Shown here: positions 29,208 to 38,818 of the stretch, in pieces | Position numbering within the stretch: the first letter of the stretch is position 1 | Layout: each line of letters starts with the position of its first letter | Assembly (NCBI RefSeq): GCF_011806455.1 | Contig: NZ_JAATOT010000001.1 | Location: 124,001-188,000, forward strand | Origin: Celeribacter sp. HF31 | GTDB lineage: Bacteria; Pseudomonadota; Alphaproteobacteria; Rhodobacterales; Rhodobacteraceae | Direction: 5' to 3' | DNA length: 64,000 nt | Position numbers and translations under genes: made by a program | Notes under the pieces: model-generated | Seen by the model: the letters and a program-made list of their open reading frames with translations, nothing else | Database searches by the model: none | Told to the model about the DNA's origin: nothing

Positions 29208-29986
29208 GCTTTCGCATCGACCGCCGTCATCCAGGCGCGCATTGCGGCCTCGAATTCGCGGGGTTTCTCGGCATGAAGCCAATGGCCCGTGCCGGGGATG
29301 GAGGCGAATTTGGCCTCTGGGAAGAACGCCTTTGAGCGGTCGCGATGATCGCGCTCGACATAGGTGCTTTCGCCGCCTGAGAGGAAGAACGTGGGGCCGT
29401 TATACTGCCCGGAGACCTCGGGGAAGCCAGTGATCTTTGGCATCTCTGCTTCCAGGACGTCGAGGTTCAAAAGCCAGCGTTTCTCTTTCACCACAAGGCT
29501 TTGCAGCAAAAACGCCCGCACGCCCGCGTCCAGCACGTCGCGGGCGAGTTGTTTGTCGGCGTCCGAACGTTTCTCCACGATGGAGAGATCAATCCGACGC
29601 ATGGCGTCAATCAGCGGCGTGTTGTCGTGGCTGTAGGTGACGGGCGAAATATCGGCCACAACCAGCGATTTGATCAGCTCGGGGCGCGTGAGCGCCAGCA
29701 CCATCACCGCCTTGCCGCCCATCGAATGGCCCATGACGTGGCACGGCCCATGTTCGGCCACCAGAGGTTCCAAAACATCGGCCAGATCAGCCGCCATGTC
29801 GGGGTAGCTTTGCGTCGGGAACCGCGGGCTGTCGCCGTGGTTGCGCTGATCAACCGCGACGACGAGGCGTTCGTCGGACAGGCGTTTCGAAATCACGCCC
29901 CAATTGCGGGCGGAGCCGAAGAGGCCGTGGACGATCAAAAGGGGCGAGGCGTCGGTCGGCTGACCGTTCAAGTCAATGTGCAACAT
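29204..29986 (-). CDS. Alpha/beta hydrolase, YbfF-like esterase
   Basis: 260-aa alpha/beta-fold hydrolase. The oxyanion motif is IVHGLFGSARNW, the nucleophile elbow GHSMGGKA (serine near 97), and the catalytic histidine lies in GTGHWLHAEKP. The DQRNHGDS motif is typical of YbfF/ABHD11-type esterases. The natural substrate is unknown. Confidence 0.88.
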   Translation of the reverse strand: MLHIDLNGQPTDASPLLIVHGLFGSARNWGVISKRLSDERLVVAVDQRNHGDSPRFPTQSYPDMAADLADVLEPLVAEHGPCHVMGHSMGGKAVMVLALTRPELIKSLVVADISPVTYSHDNTPLIDAMRRIDLSIVEKRSDADKQLARDVLDAGVRAFLLQSLVVKEKRWLLNLDVLEAEMPKITGFPEVSGQYNGPTFFLSGGESTYVERDHRDRSKAFFPEAKFASIPGTGHWLHAEKPREFEAAMRAWMTAVDAKA

Positions 29987-30038
29987 GGTTGAGAGATAGC
30001 GCCTTGGCGCCCCGCGGCAAACCCCCTAAAAGAGGCGC

Positions 30039-30410
30039 ATGGACCATTCCGTGACGCAGAGATCAGACGAGCTTGCCGGGCTTTTGCGCGACCATCTGGG
30101 CGTGCGCATGGGCGAAGGGTTCGAGGCCAAGGTGAAACACGCCGGACGCCGTCTGCCGCGCTGGGCGCGTCGGAAATCTGCGGTGATCATCGAGGCGATG
30201 GCCCTTGAGGCGCATCCGAAACTGGCGCAACAGGTGCCGCATAAAAAGGTCGATAAAGCCTTCAAAGAATTGCGCTATTTCCTCGAACGTCAGGATATAA
30301 ATACACGTCGCAAGAACCGTGTTCTGGACCTGATCGCGACGATCGGCTTTGTGATCTTTGCCACCATCGCGCTTGCGTTGATCGTCATGATCTGGCGCGG
30401 TGTGGTTTAA
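30039..30410 (+). CDS. Conserved single-helix membrane protein
   Basis: 123-aa protein with a basic soluble N-terminal part (HAGRRLPRWARRKSAVIIEAM) and one C-terminal membrane helix (IGFVIFATIALALIVMIW), so it is likely tail-anchored in the inner membrane. AGAGG precedes the ATG. It overlaps the convergent DUF817 gene by 26 bp. I do not recognise a named family. Confidence 0.68.
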   Translation: MDHSVTQRSDELAGLLRDHLGVRMGEGFEAKVKHAGRRLPRWARRKSAVIIEAMALEAHPKLAQQVPHKKVDKAFKELRYFLERQDINTRRKNRVLDLIATIGFVIFATIALALIVMIWRGVV

Positions 30411-31233
30411 AAGCTCGAGGGTGCAACGCGTCACGCTGCACCAAGGTGACCGTGACAAAGCTGACGTAAAGCAGCAGATACCACGAGCCCATTTTCGAAA
30501 AACTGACCATCTCGCCGGAGACCTGACCGTTATAGAGCCAGATCCGCGTCGCCGTGCCGATATTCTCGGCAATCCAGAGGAAAAAGGCAGAGAGCACGCC
30601 AGCGACAGGCATGGGCATCCAATGCCAATGCCCGATGCGATACCAGACGCGGGTGCGGGCAAAGAGGATCAGCGAAGCGATGAAAAGCCCGATGCGGATG
30701 TCCGGGCCGAAGTGATGCGTGAAGAAATTGAGATAGATCGCGAGCGCAAACAGAAGCGAGGCCCAATAGGGCGGGTAGGGCGCGAACCGCATGTCGAAGA
30801 GCCGGATCGCGCGGGCCATGAAACTGCCGACGGAGGCATACATGAAGCCGGAGAATAGCGGCACGCCGCCGATCTTGATCACGCCAGCGCCGGGGTAATC
30901 CCAACTGCCCATGTGGAGTTTGAATATCTCCATCACCGTGCCGGTGATGTGGAACAACAGGATGACTTTGGCCTCAGTGAAGGTTTCCAGCCGAAAGATC
31001 AGGAAGAGGATTTGCAGACCGAGCGCGTAGAGCAGCAATGCGTCATAGCGCGCGATGGTCCAGTCGTCTTGCCAGACCGCATGGGTCGCCAGCATAGCGA
31101 TCAACAACAGCCCGCCAAAGAGCGAGGCCCAGCCCATTTTAACCGTGAACATGACCAGTTCGGTAATCGTATGCGGAAGACGGGCGCGGAGCCAATCGCC
31201 GAGACGGCGTTCAAGTGTGGTGGGCTGAGACAT
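30385..31233 (-). CDS. DUF817 family membrane protein
   Basis: 282-aa protein with about eight membrane helices matching DUF817. Conserved stretches include FKLHMGSWDYPG, VPLFSGFMYASVGSF and WHWMPMPVAGVLSAFFLW. The family has no proven function. The ATG at 31233 (MSQPTTLERR) is preferred over the upstream frame opening at 31248. The glyA terminator lies just upstream of its start. Confidence 0.85.
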   Translation of the reverse strand: MSQPTTLERRLGDWLRARLPHTITELVMFTVKMGWASLFGGLLLIAMLATHAVWQDDWTIARYDALLLYALGLQILFLIFRLETFTEAKVILLFHITGTVMEIFKLHMGSWDYPGAGVIKIGGVPLFSGFMYASVGSFMARAIRLFDMRFAPYPPYWASLLFALAIYLNFFTHHFGPDIRIGLFIASLILFARTRVWYRIGHWHWMPMPVAGVLSAFFLWIAENIGTATRIWLYNGQVSGEMVSFSKMGSWYLLLYVSFVTVTLVQRDALHPRAFKPHRARS

Positions 31234-31254
31234 CGGGTAACATCGCAATTGTGA

Positions 31255-31280
31255 AAGAAAAAGGGGCCCGAAGGCCCCTT
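31255..31280 (-). terminator. Rho-independent terminator after glyA
   Basis: 8-bp perfect stem AAGGGGCC/GGCCCCTT with a CGAA tetraloop (31261-31280). It is followed on the minus strand by a T-rich run. Confidence 0.9.
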
Positions 31281-31303
31281 AACCTGTCTCGAATGTTCGA
31301 AAT

Positions 31304-32599
31304 TTACAAGTTCGGGTAGAGGGGGAATTTCTCGCAAAGCGCCTCGACCTCGGCTTTCACCTTGGCTTCGACCTCTGCATTGCCTTCTTCGCCATTGGCA
31401 GCGAGCCCGTCCACAACCTCGACGATCCAGTCGGCGATCTGACGGAACTCGGCCTCACCAAAGCCACGCGTGGTGCCCGCAGGCGTGCCGAGACGGACGC
31501 CGGAGGTGACCATCGGCGGCTGCGGGTCGAACGGGATGCCGTTTTTGTTGCAGGTGATATGCGCACGCTCCAACGCCTTTTCCGTGTCCTTGCCGGTCAC
31601 GTCTTTGGGACGCAGGTCGACGAGCAGAACGTGGGTGTCGGTGCCGCCGGTGACGATGTCCAGGCCGCCCTTCATCAGCTGATCGGCCAGCGCCTGAGCG
31701 TTGACGATCACCTGCTTGGCGTATTCCTTGAACTCGGGACGCAGAGCCTCGCCAAAGGCCACGGCTTTCGCCGCGATGACATGCATCAGCGGGCCGCCCT
31801 GAATGCCGGGGAAGATGGCGGAGTTCACCTTTTTGGCGATCTCGACATCATTGGTGAGGATCATGCCGCCGCGCGGACCGCGGAGCGTCTTATGCGTCGT
31901 GGTGGTCGCGACATCGGCATAGGGGAAGGGCGAGGGGTGCGCGCCACCTGCGACGAGACCGGCGAAGTGGGCCATATCAACCATCAGGATCGCACCAACT
32001 TCGTCGGCAATTTCACGGAATTTCGCAAAGTCGATCTGGCGCGGAATGGCGGAGCCACCGGCGATGATCAGTTTCGGCTTGTTCTCGCGGGCCAGCTCGG
32101 CGACCGCCTCGTAGTCGATGCGCTGGTCTTGCTGACGCACACCGTATTGCACGGCTTTGAACCATTTGCCGGACTGGTTCACGGTCGCGCCGTGGGTCAG
32201 GTGGCCACCGGAGGCGAGGTTCATGCCGAGGATCGTGTCGCCGGGTTGCAAGAGCGCGTTGAACACGCCTTGGTTCGCCTGAGAGCCGGAGTTCGGCTGG
32301 ACGTTCACATATTGGCAGCCGAAGAGCTCTTTGGCGCGGTCGCGGGCGAGGTTTTCGGTGATGTCGACGAACTGACAGCCCCCGTAGTAGCGACGCCCCG
32401 GATAGCCTTCGGCATATTTGTTGGTGAGGACGGAGCCTTGCGCCTCCATCACAGCGGCGGAGACGATGTTCTCAGAGGCGATCAACTCGATCTCGTGGCG
32501 CTGACGGCCAAGCTCTTTGGTGATGCTGTCGAACAGCTCGGGGTCGCGGGAGGCGAGTGCCTCGGTGAAGAAACCGGAATCGCGGACATTGGCCGTCAT
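31304..32599 (-). CDS. glyA: Serine hydroxymethyltransferase
   Basis: 431-aa PLP enzyme that interconverts serine and glycine and charges tetrahydrofolate with one-carbon units. The PLP lysine lies in [16 protein letters not shown], and [10 protein letters not shown] and [13 protein letters not shown] are typical N-terminal motifs. The start at 32599 ([10 protein letters not shown]) has AAGGAG upstream. In methylotrophic or DMSP-using roseobacters glyA also feeds C1 flow, but nothing nearby shows that here. Confidence 0.97.
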   Translation of the reverse strand: MTANVRDSGFFTEALASRDPELFDSITKELGRQRHEIELIASENIVSAAVMEAQGSVLTNKYAEGYPGRRYYGGCQFVDITENLARDRAKELFGCQYVNVQPNSGSQANQGVFNALLQPGDTILGMNLASGGHLTHGATVNQSGKWFKAVQYGVRQQDQRIDYEAVAELARENKPKLIIAGGSAIPRQIDFAKFREIADEVGAILMVDMAHFAGLVAGGAHPSPFPYADVATTTTHKTLRGPRGGMILTNDVEIAKKVNSAIFPGIQGGPLMHVIAAKAVAFGEALRPEFKEYAKQVIVNAQALADQLMKGGLDIVTGGTDTHVLLVDLRPKDVTGKDTEKALERAHITCNKNGIPFDPQPPMVTSGVRLGTPAGTTRGFGEAEFRQIADWIVEVVDGLAANGEEGNAEVEAKVKAEVEALCEKFPLYPNL

Positions 32600-32866
32600 G
32601 ATATGCTCCTTGGCAGGCTGGGAGTGTCGCGGCTGTCTTAGCCATTCTGTCACATTTGGAAAACCCTTTGTCGGCGCATAATGATCATGAATCCGCGCGT
32701 GATTTGACCTTTCGCGGAGACGAAAGTTTCCGATCCGCGCCCGCGCGACCGTTTGGGGGTACAGTTTTCACAACAGAAGGATTGCGCAACCCCGCAGGAA
32801 TTCAGGTGAAATCCCCAATCAGCTTTGATACTGAAAACCAAACACCGGGTCTGAAAGGGACATATC

Positions 32867-33625
32867 ATGGCCAAAATCGCCTTTGCCGCCAGCGACGCCC
32901 AGATCGCGCAGCGCGCGCTTGAGCGGCTGTCGGCGCAGTATAAGGCGGTGCCGCTGGAAGAGGCGGAGGTGATCGTGGCCCTTGGGGGCGACGGCTTCAT
33001 GCTTCAGACCCTGCACGGGACCATGCATCTCGACACGCCGGTTTACGGCATGAACTGCGGCACCATCGGCTTTCTGATGAACGAATTTCGCGAGGATGAT
33101 CTGATCGAACGCCTGCGTGAGGCCGAGGAAGAGGTGATCAACCCGCTCTCCATGTTGGCCTGTGGTGAGGACGGGCGCGAACATAAGGCTTTGGCGATCA
33201 ACGAGGTGTCGCTCTTGCGCGCCGGGCCTCAGGCGGCGAAACTTCGCGTCTCGATCGACGGAAAAATCCGTATGGAAGAGCTGGTCTGCGACGGGGTGCT
33301 GGTCTCAACGCCCGCAGGGTCAACCGCCTATAACTATTCCGCGCGCGGGCCGATCTTGCCCATCGGCTCGGATGTTCTGGCCCTCACCGCGATGGCGGCG
33401 TTTCGGCCCCGGCGCTGGCGCGGGGCCTTGCTGCCCAGTGCCGCGAAGGTGCGGTTTGACGTGCTGGAACCGGAAAAACGCCCGGTGATGGCCGATGCCG
33501 ACAGCCGCCACACGGATAAGGTGCTCTGGGTCGAGATCGCCTCGGAACCCAAAGTCAAACACCGCATTCTCTTCGATCCGGGGCACGGGCTCGAAGAGCG
33601 GCTGTTGCGCGAACAATTCGTCTGA
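32867..33625 (+). CDS. nadK: NAD kinase
   Basis: 252-aa NAD kinase that makes NADP from NAD. The motif GGDG is in VALGGDGFMLQTLHG (about residues 44-58), the NE motif is AINEVSLLR, and the glycine-rich TPAGSTAYNYSARGPILP is intact. It is shorter than the E. coli enzyme, as usual in Rhodobacterales. AAAGGGA precedes the ATG. About 270 bp separate it from the divergent glyA start. Confidence 0.95.
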   Translation: MAKIAFAASDAQIAQRALERLSAQYKAVPLEEAEVIVALGGDGFMLQTLHGTMHLDTPVYGMNCGTIGFLMNEFREDDLIERLREAEEEVINPLSMLACGEDGREHKALAINEVSLLRAGPQAAKLRVSIDGKIRMEELVCDGVLVSTPAGSTAYNYSARGPILPIGSDVLALTAMAAFRPRRWRGALLPSAAKVRFDVLEPEKRPVMADADSRHTDKVLWVEIASEPKVKHRILFDPGHGLEERLLREQFV

Positions 33626-33640
33626 TATGCGGCGGTGGCG

Positions 33641-35032
33641 TTAGCTTTTGCGGGTGCCACGCACGGGTTTGCCCCATGTTTCAAGTTTGCGGTAGAGCGT
33701 CGAAGGCGACACATCCAGGACCCGCGCGGCCGTCGGGATCGACCCGTCAGCCGCCTGAATTGCGGCTTCAATGGCATGTTTCTCGATTTCCGCCAAAGTG
33801 CGTCCCTGAAACGGATCTGCGCGTCCGGGAAGCCGCGCGGGCATGCTCTCGGCATCTTGCGAGGAAGACGTTCCAATGCCCCGCAGATAGGGCGGCAGGT
33901 CCGAGATTTCCACGACCGGCCCATCGTTCAACAGCGCGACATTCCAGATCACATTCATCAGCTCGCGAATGTTGCCGGGCCAATTGTGATCGAGAAAGAT
34001 CGCTTTGACCCCGGTCGAGAGGGTGCGAAAGCTTCGTCCCTCCTGCGCACAGAGGCGATCCAATTCGGTCTCCGCGATCTCGACGACTTCGAGCCCGCGT
34101 TCGCGCAGCGGTGGGAGATGGATCGGCACCACGTTCAAACGATAGAACAAATCTGCGCGAAAACGGCCCTCGGCCACCTCTTCGGTCGTGTCGGGCGTGG
34201 AGGTGCAGATCAGGCGGAAAGAAACGGGCAGGGGCGTGTCGCCACCGAGGGGGGTGATCTCGCCGGTTTGGAGAATGTTCAAGAGCCGCGCCTGCATCGC
34301 GGAGGACAGCGCGCAGACCTCATCAAGCAACAGCGTGCCGCCATTTGCGCGCTCGACAGCGCCGGGTTTGGCGGGGCTGTCCGCTGTTGCGACATGGCCG
34401 AGAAGCTCTTCTTCGATCCGGTCCGGGTCAGCGGTGGAACAGTCGAGTTTGACAAAAGCGCCGGTATGGAACCCGGATTGGGCATGAATGGTGGCGGCAG
34501 CCTTGACCTTGCCGGTGCCGCTTTCGCCGGTGATAAACACCGAGGCGGCCGAGCCAGCGACGGCGCGGATGGTCGCATAGACGTCTTTCATCGGTTTCGA
34601 CGAATGAACTGCGCCCTCCAAACCGTCGCCGCGCCCGATCGCTTCGCCTGGTAAAGTCCCGATGCTGCGCCCGGCAAGGGCATTGTTGATCGCGGAGATC
34701 AATTGATCCGGGGTCAGTGGTTTGACCAGAAAATCGACAGCGCCGTTGCGCATCGCGGCGACCGCGCGGTCGACTGTGGCAAAGGCTGTGACCGCGATGG
34801 CTTTCAGCTCCGGAAAGCGAGAGGTCAATTCCTCGATCAATTGCGCCCCGTCTCCATCCGGCAACACGAGATCGACCAAGGCGATGCGTGGCGCATGGCT
34901 TTGCGCGAGTTCAAGCGCTTCCTGTTTGCTGCGGGCGGTCAGGACGACATGCCCCTCGGCTTCCAAAGTGGCAGAAAAGAGGGTCAAATGGGTCGCGACG
35001 TCATCGACGATTAAAATGGGTGGGTGGGACAT
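33641..35032 (-). CDS. NtrC-family response regulator lacking the GAFTGA loop
   Basis: 463-aa regulator with three parts: a receiver domain (D54 as phosphoacceptor in LVDLVLPDGDG), an AAA+ domain (Walker A GESGTGKV at 169-176, Walker B GGTLLLDEV at 231-239, arginine region FRADLFYRLN), and a Fis-type helix-turn-helix (IPTAARVLDVSPSTLYRKLE). Between ELLGH and ERANGG, where sigma-54 activators carry GAFTGA, it reads VATADSPAKPGAV and is three residues shorter. It therefore probably does not activate sigma-54 RNA polymerase. It overlaps the 3' end of the kinase gene by 32 bp, which makes that kinase its likely partner. Confidence 0.9.
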   Translation of the reverse strand: MSHPPILIVDDVATHLTLFSATLEAEGHVVLTARSKQEALELAQSHAPRIALVDLVLPDGDGAQLIEELTSRFPELKAIAVTAFATVDRAVAAMRNGAVDFLVKPLTPDQLISAINNALAGRSIGTLPGEAIGRGDGLEGAVHSSKPMKDVYATIRAVAGSAASVFITGESGTGKVKAAATIHAQSGFHTGAFVKLDCSTADPDRIEEELLGHVATADSPAKPGAVERANGGTLLLDEVCALSSAMQARLLNILQTGEITPLGGDTPLPVSFRLICTSTPDTTEEVAEGRFRADLFYRLNVVPIHLPPLRERGLEVVEIAETELDRLCAQEGRSFRTLSTGVKAIFLDHNWPGNIRELMNVIWNVALLNDGPVVEISDLPPYLRGIGTSSSQDAESMPARLPGRADPFQGRTLAEIEKHAIEAAIQAADGSIPTAARVLDVSPSTLYRKLETWGKPVRGTRKS

Positions 35033-36590
35033 TTGTGTCCATCTCGCGCGTTAAGATCGAATGAATTGCAGTTTGAATATTTGAGGCATATTGCCGGAGA
35101 TGACTTAGGATTTCAATGATGTCCGACGGCGCAATCTGATCAGAACGCTCCGACAGGACACGCGAGTCCCGCTGGGCCGCTTTCATATTGACCGTGGCGA
35201 AAAGGGCGGAAAGAGAATGACATGCCCGAGACAGCAGGGCGTGCCGTTCGGGGCCTTCCTGATCTTGCATCGCACGTCTGGCATCATCGAGATAGCGATC
35301 CAGATCATCGGACATCTGTGCCAGGACCTCGCGCGCTGTCGGGCCGGGCAGATGTGCGATCAGCGTGTCCAGACAGTCTTCCAGCGCGTCTTGTGGCGAG
35401 GCGGCCCGCCCGGCTGAGGCGTAGGGCGTGGGCTGCCCCGCAGACAGCGGAGATTCCAGCCCAAGTGCCACGGCCATGGCGTCGAGAATATCGCGCTGAG
35501 CGTTGACGGGTTTGCGGAGCACGGCCTTGACGCCATGCGACAGAATGGTCTGACGGTTCACCAGAAACACATGCGATGTGATGGCCACCGTCGGCGGAAC
35601 AGGTTGGCTCTGGGCGCGGAGCCGCGACAACACCTGAAGACCCGACAACAAAGGCAATTCGATGTCCAGAAACACGATGTCGATCCTGGTGTCGGGGTCG
35701 GTGAGGCGTTCGAGCGCCTCTATCCCGTCATGCGCTTCGATCACCGTCAGGCCGAGCGTCTCAAGATCGTGGCGCAGCCCAAGACGCAAGGCCGCGCTGT
35801 CTTCGACCAAAAGCGCCACGAGTCCGGCAGGCAACTGCTGCGATTGCGCGATCGTGTCGGTGCTGGCCTCTTCCGGACGCGGGAAGGGCAAGGTCAAACA
35901 GGCCTCCGCGCCTCCATCGGGCGGGTTGTGAAGCGTCAGTTTCCCGTTCAATCGACGGGTCGCGTCAAGGGCCACATGCAGCCCAAACCCCGATCCCGGT
36001 TCGCCCGCACCGATGGGAGTGGGCGCCTGAACGGCGGACTTCAATACGGTGGGCGGAAAGCCTGGCCCGGCGTCGCGAATGCGAAACACGAGCTCTTCAT
36101 GCCCCCCTTGCCCGGAGCGGGTGATGTCGATGGAGATCGGCCCAGGTCCGGCATGATGAAGCGCATTGGACACGAGGTTCGACAGCACCTGTTCCAGGGC
36201 CAGCATATCGAGATCCGCAATGTCGGGCAGGTGATCCGTGCCGCTGAGCAAAAGTTCGGAGCCGAGTTTTTCGGTGATCCTCTGCCAGCGTTGCACAAGC
36301 CCCGTCAGGACCAGTCGCGGCGCGCTGCTGAGAACGGGCGGGGGGCGTTTCTGGTGGTCATGGAACAGCGCTTCGGAGACTTCGTCGAGCAGGCGACCCA
36401 GATGCGCGCCGGTATGGCTCAGCCGCGACAGCTCATCCTGGACACGCCGCGGGAGATGCGCGTCCTGTGCCAACATTTTCAGCGCGCTTTGTAATTCCCC
36501 ATAAGTCGAACGAATGTCGTGTGATAACAGGGAAATACGTCCTGCATCTTTGATTTGAAGCGTTTGGTGCTGTCCGTTCCTCTGTGTCAA
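35001..36590 (-). CDS. Soluble hybrid histidine kinase (HisKA-HATPase-REC-Hpt)
   Basis: 529-aa kinase with no membrane or sensor domain. H24 in LLSHDIRSTY is the phosphoacceptor. N138 (SNLVSNALHHAG), G1 DAGPGFP and G2 GSGFGLHVAL mark the ATPase domain. A receiver domain follows (LVEDSAAL, D309 in VFLDIELPLLSG) and then an Hpt domain with H458 in SRACHSLSALF. The start is a TTG at 36590 preceded by AGGGGA; the next ATG (residue 39) would delete the H-box, so the TTG is well supported. With no N-terminal input domain, sensing must come through a partner or ligand binding to the core. Confidence 0.9.
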   Translation of the reverse strand: MTQRNGQHQTLQIKDAGRISLLSHDIRSTYGELQSALKMLAQDAHLPRRVQDELSRLSHTGAHLGRLLDEVSEALFHDHQKRPPPVLSSAPRLVLTGLVQRWQRITEKLGSELLLSGTDHLPDIADLDMLALEQVLSNLVSNALHHAGPGPISIDITRSGQGGHEELVFRIRDAGPGFPPTVLKSAVQAPTPIGAGEPGSGFGLHVALDATRRLNGKLTLHNPPDGGAEACLTLPFPRPEEASTDTIAQSQQLPAGLVALLVEDSAALRLGLRHDLETLGLTVIEAHDGIEALERLTDPDTRIDIVFLDIELPLLSGLQVLSRLRAQSQPVPPTVAITSHVFLVNRQTILSHGVKAVLRKPVNAQRDILDAMAVALGLESPLSAGQPTPYASAGRAASPQDALEDCLDTLIAHLPGPTAREVLAQMSDDLDRYLDDARRAMQDQEGPERHALLSRACHSLSALFATVNMKAAQRDSRVLSERSDQIAPSDIIEILSHLRQYASNIQTAIHSILTREMDTNVPPTHFNRR

Positions 36591-36654
36591 AATATCCCCT
36601 TACGTCCAACCTGACGCTTAACCTTTTCAACTTTCCTGATCCGCTTTGACGGCA

Positions 36655-36685
36655 AGAAAAAAACGCGGCCAAATCAGGCCGCGTT
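36655..36685 (-). terminator. Rho-independent terminator after prpE
   Basis: 9-bp perfect stem AACGCGGCC/GGCCGCGTT (36662-36685) followed on the minus strand by a long T-run (36655-36663). It separates prpE from the kinase gene. Confidence 0.93.
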
Positions 36686-36756
36686 GATCCCCGGCGAATT
36701 GGTTTACAAAGTCTTAACCAACCTTGCGCCGGGGAACAGTGATTTTTGGTTAAAAT

Positions 36757-38649
36757 TTACTCTTTTGCGTAACCGAGTCCCTTAAGTGCCACCTTGATCT
36801 CGTCCAGAATGGCCGGATCGTCGATGGTCGCGGGCATTTTGAACGGTTGGCTGTCAGCAATTTTCACCATCGTGCCGCGCAGGATCTTGCCCGAGCGGGT
36901 TTTCGGCAAACGGTCCACCACACAGGCCATCTTGAACGCCGCCACCGGGCCGATTTCCTTGCGGACTGAAGCCACCACTTCTTTCACGATCGTCGCATGA
37001 TCGCGATCGCACCCGGCGTTGAGGCACAAGAACCCCAGAGGCGATTGCCCCTTGAGCTGATCCGCCACGCCGATCACGGCGCATTCGGCCACGTCCGGGT
37101 GGTTCGACAGAACCTCTTCCATCGCGCCCGTCGACAGGCGGTGCCCGGCGACGTTGATCACGTCATCGGTGCGGGCCATGATGTAGACATAGCCGTCCTC
37201 ATCCTTGATCCCCGCGTCGCCCGTCTCGTAATAGCCCGGGAAGGTGGTGAGATAGCTCTTTTTATAGCGATCCTCGGCATTCCACAGCGTCTGCAACGTG
37301 CCCGGCGGCAGCGGCAGTTTGATCGCGATGGCGCCCAGCTCCCCGTCGGCCACCGGATGACCCGCCTCGTCGAGAATGTCGATGTCATAGCCCGGCATCG
37401 CCACGGACGGCGAGCCGATCTTGACCGGCAATTCCTCAATGCCCAGAGGGTTCGCCGCGATGGCCCAGCCGGTTTCGGTTTGCCACCAGTGGTCGATCAC
37501 CGGCACGCCGAATTTCTCCTGCGCCCATTTGATCGTGTCGGGGTCTGCGCGTTCGCCCGCGAGGAAAATCGCCTGAAGCTCATGCGCCTTGTAGCGTTTG
37601 ATCCATTCGCCATTCGGGTCCTCGCGCTTGATTGCACGGAGCGCCGTCGGCGCGGTGAAGAACGACTTGACCCGCTGGTTCTGGATGATCCGCCAGAACA
37701 CACCGGCATGCGGCGTGCCGACCGGTTTGCCCTCAAACACAATGGTCTGCGCGCCTTTGATCAGCGGGCCGTAGCAGATGTAGCTGTGGCCCACGACCCA
37801 GCCCACATCGGAGGCCGCCCAGAACCGGTCGCCCGCCTCGATGTTGTAGATGTTCTTCATCGTCCAGTTCAGCGCCACAAGGTGCCCGCCAGTGGAGCGC
37901 ACCACGCCCTTCGGCGCGCCGGTGGTGCCGGAGGTGTAGAGAATATAAGCCGGGTGGTTGCCCTCGACCGGCACACATTCCGCCGGTTTCACACCGTATT
38001 GGAAGCCGTGCCACGAAAAGTCACGCCCCTCGATCAGCTTGGCAACCTCTTGTTCGCGTTGGAAAATTACGCAGAATTCGGGCTTGTGCTCGGCCTGCTC
38101 GATGGCTTCGTCCAAAAGCGGTTTGTAATGCACCACGCGGTTGGGCTCGAGGCCGCAAGACGACGCGATGATCGCCTTCGGCGTACAGTCGTCGATCCGC
38201 ACCGCCAGCTCATGCGCGGCAAAACCGCCGAAGACGACGGAGTGCACCGCGCCGATCCGGGCACAGGCCAGCATCGCCTCAAGCGCCTCGGGCACCATCG
38301 GCATATAGATGATGACGCGGTCGCCTTTTTCGACGCCGCGCATCTTGAGCGCCCCCGCCAGAGAGGCCACGCGGGCCTGCAATTCCTTGTAGGTGATGCC
38401 CTTGGTCGAATGGGTGATCGGGCTCTCATGCATGATCGCGATCTCGTCGCCGCGACCGGCTTCGACATGGCGGTCGACTGCGTTGTAACAGGTGTTGGTC
38501 AACCCGTCCGAGAACCATTCATAAATCGGCGCCTTGTCGTCAAACAGCGCCTTCGTGGGCTTTTTGAACCAATAAACCTCCTCGGCGGCCTCCATCCAGA
38601 AGGCTTCCGGATCGGATTTCCAGGCCTCGTACACGTCTTTATATGCCAC
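36757..38649 (-). CDS. prpE: Propionyl-CoA synthetase PrpE
   Basis: 630-aa acyl-CoA synthetase (AMP-forming). The N-terminal YEAWKSDPEAFWMEAAEEV and the stretch VVFGGFAAHELAVRIDD are characteristic of PrpE rather than acetyl-CoA synthetase. The AMP-binding motif YTSGTTGAPKGVV and the C-terminal catalytic lysine motif TRSGKILRGTM are intact. The start is GTG at 38649 with GAGGAGG nine bases upstream. TTTGCAAA-like sites upstream suggest control by a short-chain fatty acyl-CoA regulator. It fits with meaB as part of propionyl-CoA assimilation. Confidence 0.93.
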   Translation of the reverse strand: MAYKDVYEAWKSDPEAFWMEAAEEVYWFKKPTKALFDDKAPIYEWFSDGLTNTCYNAVDRHVEAGRGDEIAIMHESPITHSTKGITYKELQARVASLAGALKMRGVEKGDRVIIYMPMVPEALEAMLACARIGAVHSVVFGGFAAHELAVRIDDCTPKAIIASSCGLEPNRVVHYKPLLDEAIEQAEHKPEFCVIFQREQEVAKLIEGRDFSWHGFQYGVKPAECVPVEGNHPAYILYTSGTTGAPKGVVRSTGGHLVALNWTMKNIYNIEAGDRFWAASDVGWVVGHSYICYGPLIKGAQTIVFEGKPVGTPHAGVFWRIIQNQRVKSFFTAPTALRAIKREDPNGEWIKRYKAHELQAIFLAGERADPDTIKWAQEKFGVPVIDHWWQTETGWAIAANPLGIEELPVKIGSPSVAMPGYDIDILDEAGHPVADGELGAIAIKLPLPPGTLQTLWNAEDRYKKSYLTTFPGYYETGDAGIKDEDGYVYIMARTDDVINVAGHRLSTGAMEEVLSNHPDVAECAVIGVADQLKGQSPLGFLCLNAGCDRDHATIVKEVVASVRKEIGPVAAFKMACVVDRLPKTRSGKILRGTMVKIADSQPFKMPATIDDPAILDEIKVALKGLGYAKE

Positions 38650-38818
38650 TCTTCGCGTCCTCCTCGCTGACTTGGCGTGATTGGCTCAGTCAGTGATTCC
38701 CTGCAGGGCTGCTATGCTGCGTAGGAATATCACGCGTCACAATCACGGGGGCCGCTCGGTAAACTGGCCCGCTCCGGCAATGTTGTTACCAGAGCGCGCC
38801 GCGAATGTTTATATAAAA

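Noticed and set aside
36757-38649. Acetyl-CoA synthetase instead of PrpE
   Set aside because: The N-terminal WKSDPEAFWMEA and GGFAAHELAVRI segments fit propionyl-CoA synthetase better, though acetate could be a side substrate.
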